Below are positions 20,901-32,626 of a stretch of 64,000 nt of DNA, in pieces. Numbering within the stretch: position 1 is the stretch's first letter; every line of letters starts with the position of its first letter. Under the pieces are notes generated by a model. The model searched no databases. It saw nothing but the letters and a program-made list of their open reading frames with translations, and was not told where the DNA came from. The DNA comes from Pseudoneurospora amorphoporcata. Lineage: Eukaryota > Ascomycota > Sordariomycetes > Sordariales > Sordariaceae. Made by a program: the position numbers and the translations under genes. The stretch is from assembly GCA_033297205.1 (NCBI GenBank), contig MU859077.1, forward strand, positions 186,001-250,000, in the 5' to 3' direction.

Positions 20901-23900
20901 TAAGGTGCCGTTGCCCTTCCAACAACTTCTCGTATGGCCTTCTCTGCGAGTACGCCGAACGATGACTTGGCATTTTCGAGCCACAAAGAAGAACAAGAGT
21001 AAGCTCAACCAAGCAAACCACTGTGTGTATACCGCGGCTAACATCTCGCACACATATTGCAAATCTAAATTGAGTCGGTATTGCTTCTGCAGCCTGTTTC
21101 CACGTCCGGCGTAGGAGTATTTTCCCCCACACGCTCATTCCCTACTTTGACAAGTAGCCAAACTTGTCCGAGTAAAATGGTTAGACGACGAAAATCACAT
21201 AACCAGCATTCTCAAGTCTATTGGCATGGGCCAAGTTCAGGATCGAACGGACCTCACACCCGGAAAGAGTAGCAGGGGACGCCGTGAGCTGGGGCCATTG
21301 TCACGGAGAGGTATGCCGAGCAGCAGGTGTACACCCGGTCTCGAGCCATTGTATGCCATTGAACAGTCCAATGGAAGTCATGCCGAGACATTGAGAAAAG
21401 GCGCCCGGGTCCTGGGCCGCCATAGGTTGCTTTCTCGTCAGTCAATGCTTTTATGCATACGATACGCATCTCACGGCCATTCAAACAGGCTAATTGCCGT
21501 CAAATGCAGATATTGCCATTCAGACACCAGGATCTTGAGCCGCAGGACCTGACAGCCTCCTAAGGATATGTTCGGGCGGCTGCATCAACATAGATTTGGT
21601 ACCAAGGGAGCAACAGAGTTGTCATTTCCGTGCTACTGCGTGCCGCTCGCAACCACTCGACAACGTTGTTCTTGATTGGGCCAGGGCAGTTACACACACA
21701 TGTCCCAGAAGACTGTCCTCGCATTCAGTACGACGGTGAGATAAAGACAGTCAATTCGAAATCCTAAAAATAGCTCAGCAGAACGACATCTCGGTAAACG
21801 GTGTCTTGCACGTACAACAACTCTTTGTCGAAATGCTGCTTCCGTGGCATCCCAAATTCAACACACACTACTCTTTGCCCAGATTATAGGGTACGCAGCA
21901 GATGGAATGCTATCGCCGGTATCGTGTGAGGAGCATTTGGACAAAACCGGCAATACTAACTGTGGGACAGCAAACCCTCCAACACTAGGGCTTACATTCG
22001 ACTTGAGTTTTAGCGCATGGAACAACCGGCCGGCTTTCCAGACCCCGGAGCGCCCCGCCCTGGACCCCGAATGATGGCAGAGCGCAGCACATCGACAGAT
22101 TGGCGTTGCTTCGAAGACGGAGCAGAAATGCATGTGCCTCATTCGCTGTCCCAGAATAGGAGACAGAAGCAGCCCATTGTCTCTTGTGACTGGTCTCCTG
22201 TGCGGTCTTCACAAGATAAAAATTTCCCCTAATCAATACCTACACTATTATGATGCGTTTCTCAACATATCTGTACACTGATTTTTTGCAACGGGCACTT
22301 TCAGGAACTCTACGGGGTGCAGAAGACTGCCAGGGTCTCGGGCCGTCTCATGCCTGGTCCGCAACAACGACGCCACCGTCCGGAACTTTTCCCTAAAGAG
22401 GAAGCCATGTTGCCAACCAACGTCCATGCTCTCCTCGACATGATATTCGGAGGCTAATTGCATCAGGAAACAATGATGACCGCCAAGTCGCCTGTTCCAC
22501 AGGAGGGTGTTCACGTTCCAAAAACTCAGACCGGCTTGTCCTGTGGTATGCTTTCCACAGGGGTGGCAGTCACTAGTGTTGGCGGAGGAAGCTGCCTGCT
22601 TGTTTTGTGCCCGACGAAATTGACCTTCCAGAATGGTTCCGGATCCGAAAATGAGGGGCAAAAGGGGCCGATGACTCGCTACCTGATTTTGAATTTGTGC
22701 GCGAGCAAGACCCGGAGAGTTGGTTTACTGCGTCAAATACCACTCTCTGGCGATCTTAGCGGTGCTCCCTGCTCATAACAGCAAAGCGATGCTCCTGGAC
22801 GCTTTGTCCAATATGATCTTCGGCATCAGTCGTTCGAGATTGATTAACTGGCCACTGTGACTTCAGAATGCACACTTTCAGGATCGAAAAGTAGGTAGTA
22901 GGCAACTTTTTTCAGACGTACACACTACCTTTGGCTGACCCATGCATAGAAGGGCGGGTGGTATCCTACGAAGTTTGGAAAGATTGTCTTGTGACGTTTC
23001 TAACGTCTTACTTGTCTCGCTGAAGTCAGTGACCTCGACGAGGCTGTCACACGACCTCATATCACCAACGAAGGATATCTTCGATAGACCAACTATTCGT
23101 AAGTAGGTAATAGCCGACTTGATGTTACGACTACAGTAAGATGGTATCAAAAGATGAGTCACTGGGTGCTGCCCTTTGCAGGTGTTGTTTTCAACATCAC
23201 CAGTTCACCGTCCGTCACAAAGGCATAACATACCTACACTGCTTGGCGGCCCCCAAATCCAGTACGCTAAGCCCGATCCTGCCTCGTCTTCTGGGGGAGC
23301 TCCTCCTCACTTGGCTTCCCCCATTTGACTCCATTATCCGGCACCTACTTGCCGCGTGAGAGATCAAATTGAGATCCGTCTGTTTTCAATCACCAGCTGA
23401 CCCCAGTCAATAGCACCATTCCTGACAATGACGCTGACCACACGCTGACGAAGAGCCGCTTTTCGACACACTCGCTTTTCGGATTTCTACAACCGTACCC
23501 CCACGAGTCCATCCAGCAAGCCAGCCCATCCTTGCCCTACTCCATTATAGTATCAGCGCTTGAAATATGGGTTTGATATGGATTCGTCCTTCTGATAAGT
23601 GTAGCATCCGCTAAGTTTGCTCTGAGATGGGGAAGGAGCTCAGGAGTGTCCCCATCTCGAAAGCAACTTCAATGAGTTTGGGGTAGGTGTGGGCATCCGT
23701 CTAGGAACGAAAATTGAAGGGGTACGAAGCTGACATTGAAGATAGGTACGTGACTTCAGGTGCCTCTGTACTGTGCGAGGTGAAGCCAACAAGGCCAACA
23801 CAACTGACCATCATGCAAAACTATGAAGAGATCAAAACGCACAAATGGCACCTCAGTTTGTTTTCGGATTGCCTACGATTGGGCTGAACCTTCAGATCCT

Positions 23901-24999
23901 ATCCCTGTGGGCTCCCTTTCTCGGCATGGGGACCTCCTTTTCGTTTTCAAGAGCCTCGCTACCGTCTTTTCGCTCGGTAAACTTTGAAGTCATTCTTCCT
24001 CTAATATTTGCACCTGCAACTACCTATAGTGTACGACGGGCACCACAGTGGCCCCATCGTATGTGCATCCGGAAATTAAACATGACTCTTTATAGACAAA
24101 CATGCAGGAGCAGCAGCAGCTAAAACAAAGCATGGGGTACGCAAGTGCCTGTAGGTAGGGATCGGATCTTGCCTGCTTACCTGCTGGCTTGCTTGCTCGC
24201 CAGCGAGCCTCAAAGGCTACGCTCATACCGCTGTACAGAGACTTAACACACAGTGCTGTAGGTACAGTACAACTCCAAAGCTTGAAGGTGTTACCCAACA
24301 TCGGCATGTCTCGAAGAAAGTTCCGAAGTGGTCATGTCGCACAACATAAAGACTCGACGACTTGGAGGGATTGAAACCGGCTGAGGCACGCTTGCGTCTT
24401 GAGGTTCCCGTGCTTGTTGCATAGTCGTAACTACGTAGGTAATCAGTGTCTACAGGTACCTTCTACTAACTGATGTTGAGTTCACGCAGCTACTGACATT
24501 AGGCATATCATAACCTAACTAAAGCTAGGCCGCCTATTCATTGACTCTACTGATATCTTTCTTAGTTTGTAGTATCAGATTCAGCACGCCAACGTACTCC
24601 CATGGGCACTCTTGGGAGGGCAAGTGCGGCGGCACCAACCTCTCTCCTCTCAAGGCCCGGTGCGTTGTTGATGTTTGCTAAACCCTAGGTATGCATATCT
24701 ACCTTAATCTCTCACTGTCCATCAGCGGCACAGCAATGTGGAGATCAAATTGCCTGCCTTCTTCCATACGAGAAAGACAAAGAAGAGCAGTCACCTTGCA
24801 GAAGTTTACCCTAGCTCCAGCTGTAGGTGAGTGGGTAATTGTGTCACGGAGGGCACATATCTTCTCTACTCTGCTTTCTTGAGGTATGCGAAGGAGAGAC
24901 ATGCTTGAAGCATCTCTAGGGTATCTAGGTATCGAACAAGGCGACAAAGAAGAGGATGAGGACGAGGGTGGGGACCATGCGTACGTACACGCGGATGGT
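17906..24999. other. Gene-free stretch, left part of a 14.7-kb desert
   Basis: I see no gene I can support in about 7 kb. Open frames on both strands are short, overlap one another and show no domain, signal peptide or plausible splice junctions restoring one. Base composition is mixed rather than strongly AT-rich, so it does not look like RIP-mutated transposon debris. The DUF3433 promoter occupies the first kilobase. Confidence 0.5.
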
Positions 25000-25001
25000 A
25001 G

Positions 25002-25005
<4 letters not shown>

Positions 25006-25084
<79 letters not shown>
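25006..25084. repeat. Homopolymer T(79)
   Basis: An uninterrupted run of 79 T on the plus strand (A on the minus strand), flanked by GGTAGCCTC and CGTTACTGAC. No element body is evident on either side. Its exact length may be an assembly estimate. Confidence 0.95.
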
Positions 25085-28000
25085 CGTTACTGACTGAAGA
25101 TGAAATGCCTTCCTCCGACGACGACGACGGAAAGTGAAGACCCGGGCGAGACTTTCACATGCTATCATCATGAACAAATGGCATCCATCCTACCTAGGTT
25201 TGTATTGAGCTAACCGTCAATACCTCTTCAGCGGCTAGTCTGAAATTTCTGAGTGCCTACTTAAGTACCCTTCCTCTAGGTACATTAAAATTGATACGTA
25301 GGTGATTGAAAGGGTGTGGCTCCCGTCGTGCGCTAACTGTTAAGCGCACCAAAACTCTACACTAACAAAACCCATTACGTTATCACCTGCGGCAGAAATC
25401 ACCATTGACTACCTACTATCGGGTCACGGACGGTCCTTTCATCACGTTTCTCAGACGTTCTCACGGTTCACTGAAATCTCAGTGAAATTGCAAGACCTCC
25501 ATTCTTACATACGCACCAGAGATCGTACTGCAAATGTTTTCCCAGGCGTGTATCACAACCCTTGTCTGGGATGAAAACCCAGATCCCTTTTCTGAATATT
25601 CGGCCATCGATGCATCAAATATGCAGAATTTGGGGTAAATGCTGTTAGTGAATACCTCGCACTTGACGACCCGGTACTATGGTGTGATGTTGAGGCTCGG
25701 ACTTGGTAGTGCTACGCTGTTGGGTTTAGAAAAACCTGCAGTCTTGGAACTTTCTTGGGAAAATCGTTGGGGAAACAGTGCGCGGTTGTAGGAACTTCCA
25801 CCGGTCCCTAGCGGTTGTGGTTCGGTATTTCTCTTTTTCTTCCAACAGCATCCCAAACAGATAGTCTCATGCAGGATGCGGTGTTCAAGTCTGAGGAAGT
25901 CCTAGCGGAGATTGCGTGGGAGGTGTCCGGCCGATGTTTTCTGCGGGCTTCTCGTTGTTGCCGTTATCGCTTGTCGCAAGACAGAGGCCAGAGCGTGATA
26001 ACTCGACGATAAAGAACTGGCAAGATGGTACCTTGCATCATTTGCTTGGTTAGAGTTGCTGGCTGGAATCCTTTCGGATGGATACATGAATGGTTACGTA
26101 CCTGACTGTCTGAACTCATTGCCGTGGAGAGTTCGGATAAGTAATACCCAACCTTGCTCAAGGAAGAGGAAGCAAGCGAGCATCTCCGCCTTTTCTCCCC
26201 GAATTGTGCCCCATAAACTCTGATAGAGTCCAAGCTTTTGAAGATCAAAGATCAACCAACCCCCAAGTTCTCCAGACTCCGCCCGGCAGATGCTTAGCTA
26301 TTGCCCTACGACTGGAACTCCGCCAACGAACGAACTAGTGACAATATGGGCACTACACTAGCGACTGGAAACTGGAACCCGGTTCCGGCGGCGATGGCGG
26401 CGCCGTTGATCGATCGGACGAACATCTATAATGGACTCACTCCCTCAGCCCCTGCCAGGAAAACAAGTCTTTTGAATACACCAATTTCCGGGACAGTATC
26501 ATCACCGGCTGACTGCGTGCTGCGTAGCTTTCCGACGGACGCAGTGCGGTGATCAATATCATATGTAGTTGTTCTTGTGTGCAACGATCAAGATCTGGTT
26601 TCACCGAAGCAAAGGTTGGTGATGACAATGAGAAAATATGGCAGGAACGAAGATGGCGCTTACCTTCCCGCCCTTCTTTTCAATTTGAGTCAGCCAAGTG
26701 GAATCCGCCTTCCTTAACTTATTCCTACCGCATCTCTGTACTATTGTGACTGATGCTGGCTTGCGGCGCTCCAGATAGGAATGGGAGAGTCAGGTGCCGC
26801 GCGAATCAGATGGAGATATTAGCAACAACAGCAACCGCGTGTGATGTCCCCGAATTTTGGATGGAAGCTTTTGAGGTTCTCGTGTGGCTTTTCCCCCTCC
26901 CCGCGCTTGCGCTAGTCCAGTGATGGACAAGGTTCAAGAAGAGCAGGCTGGCGACGGCGGTTTTGGGGATGCGCCAACCGGAGAATTGAGCAGCAAAACC
27001 CGACCATGGTACGGCAAGCCACGGCGCAAGGAGAAGAAAACAGGAAAAATGGGGCAGATCTCTGTACTGTAGTGCATAGCTAGGCAACTGAATAATAAAT
27101 AGCAGTTTGGTAGGGGACGAACCCTGGTTAAGTGGCCAGCCACAATGCTTGCTTTTTTTTCGGAGGGATGGAAAAAGAGAAGAACAAGAACACGACGGCT
27201 GGTCAGGAGGGTATGCAGGCTTTCTGGTTCAGACTTCCGCGGTGTGAGTTGCCAAGTTGTTTGTGCCGACCACATGTGAGGCATATCTGAGCTGTTGCCT
27301 TGTGGTATCTTTGGGCCATTGGAAGGTTGTTGGGACTTTGAATGTGTCTCGGAAATATTTCTGTTCCAGGTTCATGTGGATGAGATGGAACACAGTTTTT
27401 GCCGCCTTTCTTTCACTCCCCTGGGTTGATGCACCAAGAACCGGCGGGCCGCAAGCACGGATATCAACGGGCGGCCTTGAGCGTCTGATCGGGTTACATG
27501 GCCGACTTGCCAAAAGTTATCCCAACAGCTTCGAAAAGGGCCAAATGGGCGTGATGTTCACCGACAGGACGATATGATCACCAAGGATACAAGAATTGGT
27601 GACGACCTCGTGGGCTACGTCGCTGTGACGAAGAGGGACCTTCGAAACCGAGTGATCTGGGATCATAGAACCGAAAACGAGACCAGGTGTGTACGTATGC
27701 CATAGAGGTGCTGCGGGAGTGAGGCACATGTTCTCGCCGGCTTCGATCTCTGCCACGAGCATCGTGTTGTGTGGTGTTCGGTGGAGTCATGTCTACGGGT
27801 CCCAGCTTCTGTGTGCCAGCACGGGTGACGGCAGTCATTGCCCCTGCCTTCTTGTTGAGCCTATCGTACGCCTGTCCATCCCCAGCCTGGGCATGTTGTA
27901 CAGGCACAAAGGTAAGGCAACGCAACCTAATGTGTGTCTGTGTTGTGTGTCCAGGCTCTCCGCCTTCCACAGATCCCAGGAGATTGGGATGCTAGTGAGG

Positions 28001-29550
28001 ACGTCCAATGCCGAGCCCGTTCTTCTTTATTAGCCCCCTCGATATCCATGTCCACGACCCGCACACCGTTCGAGGAAGCGGCTAAGACAGGGAACACAAG
28101 TTCGGGGAGGACAGGGCATCTGCGTATTCCGTCCATTTGTACAGCGTACCACGGCAATATTATGTGGGTAGCCCCGGTGGTGATGGTTATCCCGCTGGTA
28201 TGAACGCATTTGCATGCTGACTAGTTGGTGACAGCGGGAACACTTCCGCCGCCGGGAGGGGGGATCTGATGATCTGAGAGGCAGATGGATGCCGGGCCGG
28301 GAGGTGAGTTTACTGGGTTAGAGAGCAGGTCTTGCCGAGATATTGGCCATTTATGTCCAAGGGCGGCTGGAGATGCAAAGCATTCTCGTCCAAACAGAGG
28401 CACTGTCGGCCGTCTTTATGTGTCTCGGTGGCGCAGTCCTGTTGACGTCGAGATAGGTACCTCCCGTCTGTAAGGAATGGTTATCGCGTGATGATAAGGT
28501 ACTTACTAAAACTTGGCTGCAATCGATAAGACCTTGTTCGATAATTGACCGAAAAGATGGAATGGAAAAAGAGCCGGATAACTCGACTCGAGCATTCCAC
28601 TGCAGGGGGCGACTACCTCTAGACTACTAGGTTGCAGAAGCACCTGGGCGTCCTTGTACTATGGAGGCCCCGCCGGTAACGGCAAGCGCCGGCCTCATTG
28701 TGCGCGTCGTGTCAGCAAGGAGGGAAGCTGACGTTGACCTTGATGGGTGGAAGGGAGGATGGAAGGAACGTAGGCCTTGCAGCTTGGGAAATGAACACCT
28801 GGCTGCAGCATGGAAACAGCCGCCAATGTACCTCGACAGGCATCAATGTTGCTGGTGACATGCGTGAGACGGTGAGCTCTTAACAGATGCAGCCTCAAGG
28901 TACCTTTCACCTGTCCACTAAGAGTGCGCTGAGTGAGGAAGGTGGCTCGGTGAGGCTTCACGAGCTTCTCCTTCCCTTTTGGAGGGATCTGTGCCGGACT
29001 GGACTCGGACACATTAAGCAGTGGAGCTGTTAACAGCACGCTAACAAATCCCGTTCCATGCTACAGCTAATCGAGCTAATGTACCTTCCGTCGGCGGTAT
29101 GCACTAGCAAGGGAGCTGTTAGCGCGTTCAATGTGAGCCCCGCCAAAGCTTCCACTTCCCCTCTTCGGGGGAACAGCCGGGGACACTTTTCTTTTCTCCC
29201 GGCATCCTTTTTAAAAAACAACCTTTTCGTGTTCCAACCGAGGACCCAGCAGCAGGCTTCCATAGAATGACCACCGCCAGCCGGCAGGCTGCCACACTGG
29301 CCGTCCTCAGCACTGTGCTCGCTGCACCATCATCGGCATCACCAGCGTCATGATCATCGTATTTCAGGACAAGATGGCAGCGAGCCGATCAGCCATCATC
29401 GGCTGGACCAGACTGGACCAGCAACAAAGAAAGTCGTCGGATGTCGACTATGCTGCGGCATGATCTTGTCTCATCTCGCTAATGACAGCACGGCATCAGA
29501 GACATGCCGACCAGGGAAAGAACAGAAAAAATGGAAGAAAATACGCCACC

Positions 29551-29628
29551 GGCTCTATTCCAGTCAGAGACAAGACATACAGGATACAGGGCTCTATTCC
29601 AGTCAGAGACAAGACATACAGGATACAG
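29551..29628. repeat. Perfect 39-bp tandem duplication
   Basis: Two identical adjacent 39-bp copies, 29551-29589 and 29590-29628, each beginning GGCTCTATTCCAGTCAGAG and ending AGGATACAG. Exact identity implies a recent event. Confidence 0.95.
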
Positions 29629-32394
29629 CAATCCTCTAGTCCAACGGGGGGAAGCTTTAGGCTTGGCGAATCCATCATCGTACGAAGCTATCCTCCGTGA
29701 CGGGGCATCCCTCTGCAACAATTGGCACCCATCGGCACTATAATCGCCGGCCAGCTTAGTGTCAGCTCGTCAAGGAAACCCAATCCCGTTTGGGCTCCGC
29801 TCTGCTTTGCGTGTGGATAGGTAGTTGCAAGTCCGGTATTACGCAGCACTAGCAGCAGGATGCGGCGGCACGGATCAAGAAAAGCGGTCGAAACGGTTCA
29901 TCAGAGAAACTACAGGCTCTGCCAGTCGATGTTGCTGCCGGCCTATACAAGCAAAGTTGCAGCATGGCCGCTGTGGTGGGTGGGACTACTTTGCAAGTAC
30001 CAGACGGTAATGCTTGGAGATACTTAGCCGTAACCACCAACGGTGTCCTTCATCGGTAGAGACGGCTTCACCCCTCGAGGAAGCCAAAGCGAGCCAAAGG
30101 TATGTCCCCATCTCCCGATGCCCCAGACATCGTCCAGCGTTACCATGTTCCTTCCTCCCTTGCGTCTTTCTTTATTCTATCCGTCCTTTGATTGACTGTT
30201 CGCCGAGCCACGCTGCCGCTGCGTGGCGTCTTTGAGGCAGTAGGACGGTAATCTTTGTGCTTCTTCAGGTTCCCGTGGCAAGGCATAACGAACACCATCT
30301 AACCCGTCTCGAAACAGTGCGGAACCACGATGCCGAAATCCAGTGCCCATCCTGCGTGGACGGGTACCTCGACTGCGTACCCTACGCCATCGTCACAGCA
30401 CACAATGGCTGCAAGTGCCGTCCTGTTGGAGCTGTGTGTGGGAGCCACTCCACAACTGCAGAGTGACAGGCTGATGCGACGAGGGCCGGGGCAGACAGGC
30501 GGCCACTACCATGATAACTCGCTACTGTATTTGGCTCCAGCTGCAGGCGCTTTTTGTTTTCCTACCCTACCTGCCCTCCCCGGTATCTTGTCTTCTGGTC
30601 CAGGGTATCATCCCTGCCGAGCATAGAGGAGTAGATGGTAGAGGTACCTACGAGCCTGGTAGTGTACCGCATACACTGCTACGCTGTACGTTACGCACGC
30701 AGGGCAGAAACGCCAGGCAGGTATCGATACAGAAGTCATCAGGGTCGTTGCAAGGCCCGTTGCTCCCGCTCACCCACACGACGTTTCTCACCCACGCGGA
30801 CCATGTTCTACTCGAGACGAGATAGATCATCTTGAACAGATGAATCGGTCATCCCGCGATTAGTGTCACGGTACAGTATTTGCCAGTGGTTCCATCCAGC
30901 TCTCGCCCAGCCTAGCCCCGGCTTCAGTTCCAGTTCCAATTCCCCCTCAGTACACAAGCATAAAAATAAAATAAATCAAGATTCAAAAAAATTCAAGTTC
31001 TCACGGCTTTTCTTTGTCCTTGGCGGCTGGGCATTGGACTTGCATCTTGCACAGTAGCGTGCCCCTGATCCTGGCTGCGTCCCCTGTTTGGACTGGCAGG
31101 CCCGGTCCCAATCCCCATCCGTTAATGAACCTCGACCACTACACTAAACAGTCCCTCATCTTCCCGAACCCTCTTTTGCCTCGTGGTAGCCCGTCATGGC
31201 ATCACATCGCCCTCCGCCGTGCGCGGACACTCTTCGTACCCACTGCTGAGAACTCCGGTCCTGCAACTCCCGTCGTGCTCCGACGCCCCCTTACATGCTT
31301 TCCCCACGCCTCTCCTCTTTACAGACTACGGCATAATCCCATGCGGCTAGCAGTTCAACGAGGAATAGGCAGATGGATTGCAAAGATAGGGTCGCCAAAG
31401 TTGCCGGGGACTTGCTGTTTCGCTTCCTTGTTCCCTTGGTTTGACAAAGTCCCAAGCCTTCGTTTCTGGTCATATCAGACCATTCTACGGACTTGCTCAT
31501 TTCCCTATGCCAGTACCTTCTCGGGCTAGCGAAAGACTGAAAGATCGATTCCCAAATACCAACTGTACACTGGCCAATTCACGCATCTTCTAGTGTATAT
31601 GCTTCCTATCTTCCGCATATTTTCTGCACGCAAAGAGGGACAAGACGCCACGCCGCTGCTGTGCCGGAACCCATCGGGCACGAGCTTCAAATAGTCGTTT
31701 TCCGTCGAATAAGCTTCCAGGTTTGTATACAGGACGAAAGAGGCCACGAAAACCGGCACAACTCAGAGGCACGTGTGAAGGTTTAAACACAGTAAAACTC
31801 GCCAACCAACCCACCGGGCCAGATAGGTCTCGCAGCGAGGCAGCAGGCCATTCACTGCGGCCCCAGTCGGTGCCCTTCCCGTTACTCGGTTTCCTGGACA
31901 CTGGTTCCACTACCCCAGCACACCCAGGCCCCCCTCCGTGGGCCCTGCAAAGCACTAGCAGTTTTAGCCCTGTCCTGTGGTCTCCTTCCTAGCCTGCCTC
32001 GTCTGTGTATCCCACGGCGGCTTGCTTCACCAGATTGGGGCCGACCAGGACGTCTAGGCTCTTGCCGGGAGATGCACGGGACCCCATACAAGATCCGAAC
32101 CTTTCCCACTTACACCCTTCTCAGCCACAAGCGCTCTTGCCCGGCTTCTCATTCGGCTTCCCACTTTGATCTCCGTCCTTCTTTCTCTCCTTCATTCCAA
32201 ACATCAACTTTAGCAACACATTCTCCCGAGGATCTTGTAACCGTTGACGCCTCGATCCAATCTTTCGCTAGTCCCGATCATCATCGTCACAACCAACATC
32301 GTTATCCACGATCCCACGGGCTCACCTTTATGCTCATCCAGAGTTAAGCGCTCGACTAAGTGATTCTCTCCATGTGCTCATATACAAGGGCTTT

Positions 32395-32604
32395 GTGAGT
32401 GAACTGTGCCGCCTATACACCTTTGTTCGGCCAACACTTAGCTTGCCAGCCACCTTCTTCGACCCTTTGCGTGCTTCAGCAGACCGTTGGGCTTGCTACA
32501 CATTAGAAATTAGGACTTACTGGTTCCCCTGGCTGCCTCTAGTTCTAACGGCTACCGCCTGCTTCTTGAGGTGTGATATGACAACAAGGACACCAACCTA
32601 TCAG
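32395..32604 (+). other. Possible 5' UTR intron of the transcription-factor gene
   Basis: GTGAGT at 32395-32400, a TTCTAAC branch-site-like motif at 32543-32549 and an acceptor TCAG ending at 32604 lie just upstream of the start codon at 32627. This order fits a leader intron, but no coding frame constrains it, so it is only a candidate. Confidence 0.3.
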
Positions 32605-32626
32605 AGCTGAACCAGCATCATTCTCA

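Larger units (their letters stand above)
25085..32626. other. Gene-free stretch, right part of the desert, including the regulator's upstream region
   Basis: No supported gene in about 7.5 kb. It contains a 39-bp tandem duplication and many short GGTACC-centred palindromes. From about 30,900 it becomes pyrimidine-rich, as expected for the promoter and leader of the downstream transcription-factor gene. Short ORFs in it have no recognisable features. Confidence 0.5.

Noticed and set aside
31014..31529. 171-codon plus-strand frame
   Set aside because: No domain, irregular composition, and it lies in the pyrimidine-rich region upstream of the regulator; no splice partners restore a family.
17906..32626. 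RIP-mutated transposon block as explanation of the desert
   Set aside because: Base composition is mixed and there is no sustained AT-rich, stop-dense sequence as RIP would leave; no TIR or LTR pairs were noticed there.
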